From Nocardia inohanensis NBRC 100128 (GTDB taxonomy: Bacteria; Actinomycetota; Actinomycetes; Mycobacteriales; Mycobacteriaceae), in contig NZ_BDBK01000008.1 in the NCBI RefSeq assembly GCF_001612945.1, forward strand, positions 434,001-498,000: a DNA stretch of 64,000 nucleotides, given 5' to 3'. This document shows, piece after piece, positions 62,030 through 64,000 of this stretch. Under the pieces are notes generated by a model that saw nothing but the letters and a program-made list of their open reading frames with translations, made no database searches and was not told where the DNA came from. Made by a program: the position numbers and the translations under genes. Within the stretch, counting starts at the first letter, position 1; every line of letters starts with the position of its first letter.

Positions 62030-63267
62030 GCCCACCGTCCGGGCAGCTCGAAACCCTCCAGATCGGTATCGACCCGAACGACCGCACCACGATGCACGAC
62101 GGTGCGTCCGGCGGGCCGATCCATCACGGCCGCAGTGGGATTCGCCGCGCCGAGCAGCACGAACTCGGCGGGATCCCCCGGCTCGAAACCGGGATGCAGA
62201 CCGAGCCGGTCGAGCGGTTCGAGCCCGCGATCCAGAATGCCCGCCCCACCCCAGGTGGCGACCGCGAGCGCGTGTTCGATCTCGAGGTCGGAGGAGAATC
62301 CGTTGGTGAACGCCAATTGCCAAGCGCGGTCGAGCATATCGCCGTTGCCGTAGGGCGACCAGAAGTCACGCTGGCCGTCCATACCCACCCCCACCCGCAC
62401 GCCCGCGGCGGCCAGCTCGAGCAGCGGCAGCTCCCATCCCTTCGGCCCGGCCGCATGGGTGATCGCCACCTGGTTGACCGCCAGCCGGTCGATGGTCGCG
62501 GGCACCCCGGGCAGACCGCCGCACAGACTGCGCGCGTGCGAAATGGTCACCAGCCCTTGCATTCCCAGCGCTTCGACGCGATCGAGGATCAGCGACATGG
62601 TGAACAGCCCGAGTTCCCCGGCTTCGTGCAGATGGATATCGACTCCGACCTGATGCCGTTCGGCCAGGCCGAAAACCGTATCCAGGTGCCGCACCGGATC
62701 CCGATCGATTTCGCACGGATCGATGCCGCCGATCAGATCGGCGCCTTCGCGCAGCGCCGCGTCCAGCAGATCGGGCACGCCCGGCTCGAGCAGGATGCCC
62801 ACTTGCGGAAACGCGACGATCTGCACATCGGCCAAGTCGGCGTACCGGTCACGCGCCGCCCGCACACCCTCGAACTTCTCCAGCCCGGAATCGGCATCCA
62901 CCTGGGCGTGGGTGCGAATTCGAGTGGCCCCGTTGGCGATCGCGACGGCGAGGGCGAACGTGGCGCGCTCGGCGACGGAACGCTCGGCCGTACGCCAGCG
63001 CGCGCGGTCGTTCATGATCCGTCCCCAGCGCCCCGGCTCCCCCGTGTACTGGCGGACGGGCAACCCTAAACAGCTGGAGTCCAGGTGCAGATGCACATCC
63101 GAGAACGCGGGCAGGATCAGCTGCCCCCGCCCGTCCAGCCGGTCGTCGGCATCGGCGATGGAATCGATTGCGGCCGACGTGATCTCGGCCACCACTCCGT
63201 CCTTCACGACAATGTCGACAAGGTCACCGCCCCAGGGCCGCACCTGACCGATGCGCAGCGTGCTCAT
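62026..63267 (-). CDS. Cytosine deaminase-like amidohydrolase
   Basis: This 413-residue amidohydrolase is of the CodA type. Metal-site motifs are LPAFSDVHLHLDSS (HxH), VDIHLHEAGE, TISHARSLC and VGVGMDGQRDFWSPYGNGDML, close to the CodA pattern in which a D-x-W-x-P-x-G loop follows the catalytic Asp. It probably deaminates or hydrolyses a pyrimidine, triazine or related cyclic amidine. The ATG at 63267 lies eight bases after the stop of the binding-protein gene; with the second amidohydrolase it forms an operon. Confidence 0.87.
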   Translation of the reverse strand: MSTLRIGQVRPWGGDLVDIVVKDGVVAEITSAAIDSIADADDRLDGRGQLILPAFSDVHLHLDSSCLGLPVRQYTGEPGRWGRIMNDRARWRTAERSVAERATFALAVAIANGATRIRTHAQVDADSGLEKFEGVRAARDRYADLADVQIVAFPQVGILLEPGVPDLLDAALREGADLIGGIDPCEIDRDPVRHLDTVFGLAERHQVGVDIHLHEAGELGLFTMSLILDRVEALGMQGLVTISHARSLCGGLPGVPATIDRLAVNQVAITHAAGPKGWELPLLELAAAGVRVGVGMDGQRDFWSPYGNGDMLDRAWQLAFTNGFSSDLEIEHALAVATWGGAGILDRGLEPLDRLGLHPGFEPGDPAEFVLLGAANPTAAVMDRPAGRTVVHRGAVVRVDTDLEGFELPGRWA

Positions 63268-63274
63268 GGATCGA

Positions 63275-64000
63275 TCAGCCCTTCCCGAAGCTCGCGGTGC
63301 CCACGGTGATCATGCCGTCGGCGCGCGGCGTCCACCGCAGTTCCGGATCCACCGCATAGCTGGTGTCGGGCGTGTACAGCCCGACGATCAGCGCCTGCGC
63401 GTCGTTGAGCCGGAACAGTTCGCTGTAGGCGTCGATGCGGGCCTGTCCGCTGACGGTGCGGGTCTTAGCGACCAGCGCCTTGGTGGCGGGCAGCATGGCG
63501 TAATCGTTCTGCTGGCCGCCGAACATGGAGGACACGGGCGCGTCGCCGTCCATGGTCGAAGGCGCGTAGGTGTTCAGGTACAGACCCGCCACGGCCTTCT
63601 TGCCGTAGATGATCTGCGACAGGCTGGCCTGATCGGTGCCCTGCAAGGTGACGGTGAGACCGGCCTTGGCCAGATCACCCTGGATGGCCTGCGCGATCTC
63701 CGAACTCAGCGGGATGCGGCCGTTGGTGGCGTACTGGAAGGGAATCGGCTGCCCGCTGTACCCGGATTCGGCGACCAGCTGCTTGGCCTTGGCGAGATCA
63801 CGTTGCGCCGCCGGGTAATTCGGGTTGAAGCCGCCCACGTTCCGGGCGACGAGCTGATTGTCGACCGTGGCCCGGCCGGCCAGTACGGTCTTGACGATGG
63901 CCTCACGATCGATCGCCAGCGAAATCGCTTCGCGCACTTTCTGATTCGCCAGCGGCCCCGCCGAGGAGTTCATGCCCAGGAAGGTCACCCCGTTGGAGGT
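63275..64000 (-). CDS. ABC transporter solute-binding protein, family 5 (partial)
   Basis: Only the C-terminal 240 or so residues are in the window; the gene continues past base 64000. The fragment has the SBP_bac_5 features NQKVREAISLAIDREAIV, KAKQLVAESGYSGQPIPFQYATNG and IYSELF-type C-terminal helices, as in Opp/Dpp/Nik binding proteins. It is the upstream gene of the two-amidohydrolase operon and probably delivers their substrate. Permease and ATPase genes are presumably beyond the window. Confidence 0.88.
   Translation of the reverse strand, partial: TSNGVTFLGMNSSAGPLANQKVREAISLAIDREAIVKTVLAGRATVDNQLVARNVGGFNPNYPAAQRDLAKAKQLVAESGYSGQPIPFQYATNGRIPLSSEIAQAIQGDLAKAGLTVTLQGTDQASLSQIIYGKKAVAGLYLNTYAPSTMDGDAPVSSMFGGQQNDYAMLPATKALVAKTRTVSGQARIDAYSELFRLNDAQALIVGLYTPDTSYAVDPELRWTPRADGMITVGTASFGKG

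Overview
The window is high-GC actinobacterial DNA, most probably from Nocardia or a close mycolic-acid relative. Three things point there. It carries a PorA-family (DUF3068-type) protein and a DUF2613-type mini-protein, both typical of mycolata. It has many GTG/TTG starts and probable leaderless promoters. Its backbone gene order (rbpA - lnt - amidohydrolase - fxsA - Rv2061c-like PPOX - cobN - cobG - cobH - cobIJ - cobK) matches, in outline, the Rv2050-Rv2070c segment of Mycobacterium tuberculosis as I remember it. No tRNA, rRNA, CRISPR array, prophage or insertion sequence was seen.

Layout. 0.1-5.5 kb holds a GT9 glycosyltransferase, an ArsR regulator with an EamA exporter, a secreted M23 peptidase, a membrane protein, a Cys-rich small protein and rbpA behind a probable SigR/SigH-type promoter. 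5.6-21.2 kb is a natural-product operon on the minus strand: a 4570-residue, four-module NRPS (EntF-like starter C domain, first A domain with a serine code, C-terminal thioesterase) coupled by start/stop overlaps to a DrrA/DrrB-like ABC exporter. It lies between rbpA and lnt, and no ppm1 follows lnt. 21.6-29.1 kb carries lnt, a small coupled ORF, a YtcJ-type amidohydrolase, fxsA, a NarL-type two-component pair and a TSUP permease. 29.1-36.9 kb carries a TetR regulator with a long repeat-bearing tail, the TldD/TldE pair, an HtrA-like protease, and an XRE regulator divergent from a methionine aminopeptidase with twin operators between them.

37-46 kb is envelope and signalling: a glycine-zipper secreted protein, a three-gene operon ending in a PorA-family protein, two tandem Ser/Thr kinases with YVTN beta-propeller sensors, a TetR regulator, two convergent paralogous PPOX flavoproteins and a second glycine-zipper secreted protein. 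46-58 kb is the cobalamin region: cobN under a B12 riboswitch and carrying a single-base frameshift near its 3' end, cobG, cobH, a fused cobIJ, and cobK which apparently starts at CTG. A membrane protein, dimethylargininase and Lrp/AsnC regulator are interspersed. A third glycine-zipper secreted protein lies directly upstream of cobK. 59-64 kb has a TetR/alpha-beta hydrolase pair and an operon of a solute-binding protein (cut by the window end) with two amidohydrolases.

Recurring oddities are low-complexity insertions or tails in otherwise normal proteins (EamA, the histidine kinase, TetR, CobG) and three paralogous secreted proteins of unknown function.
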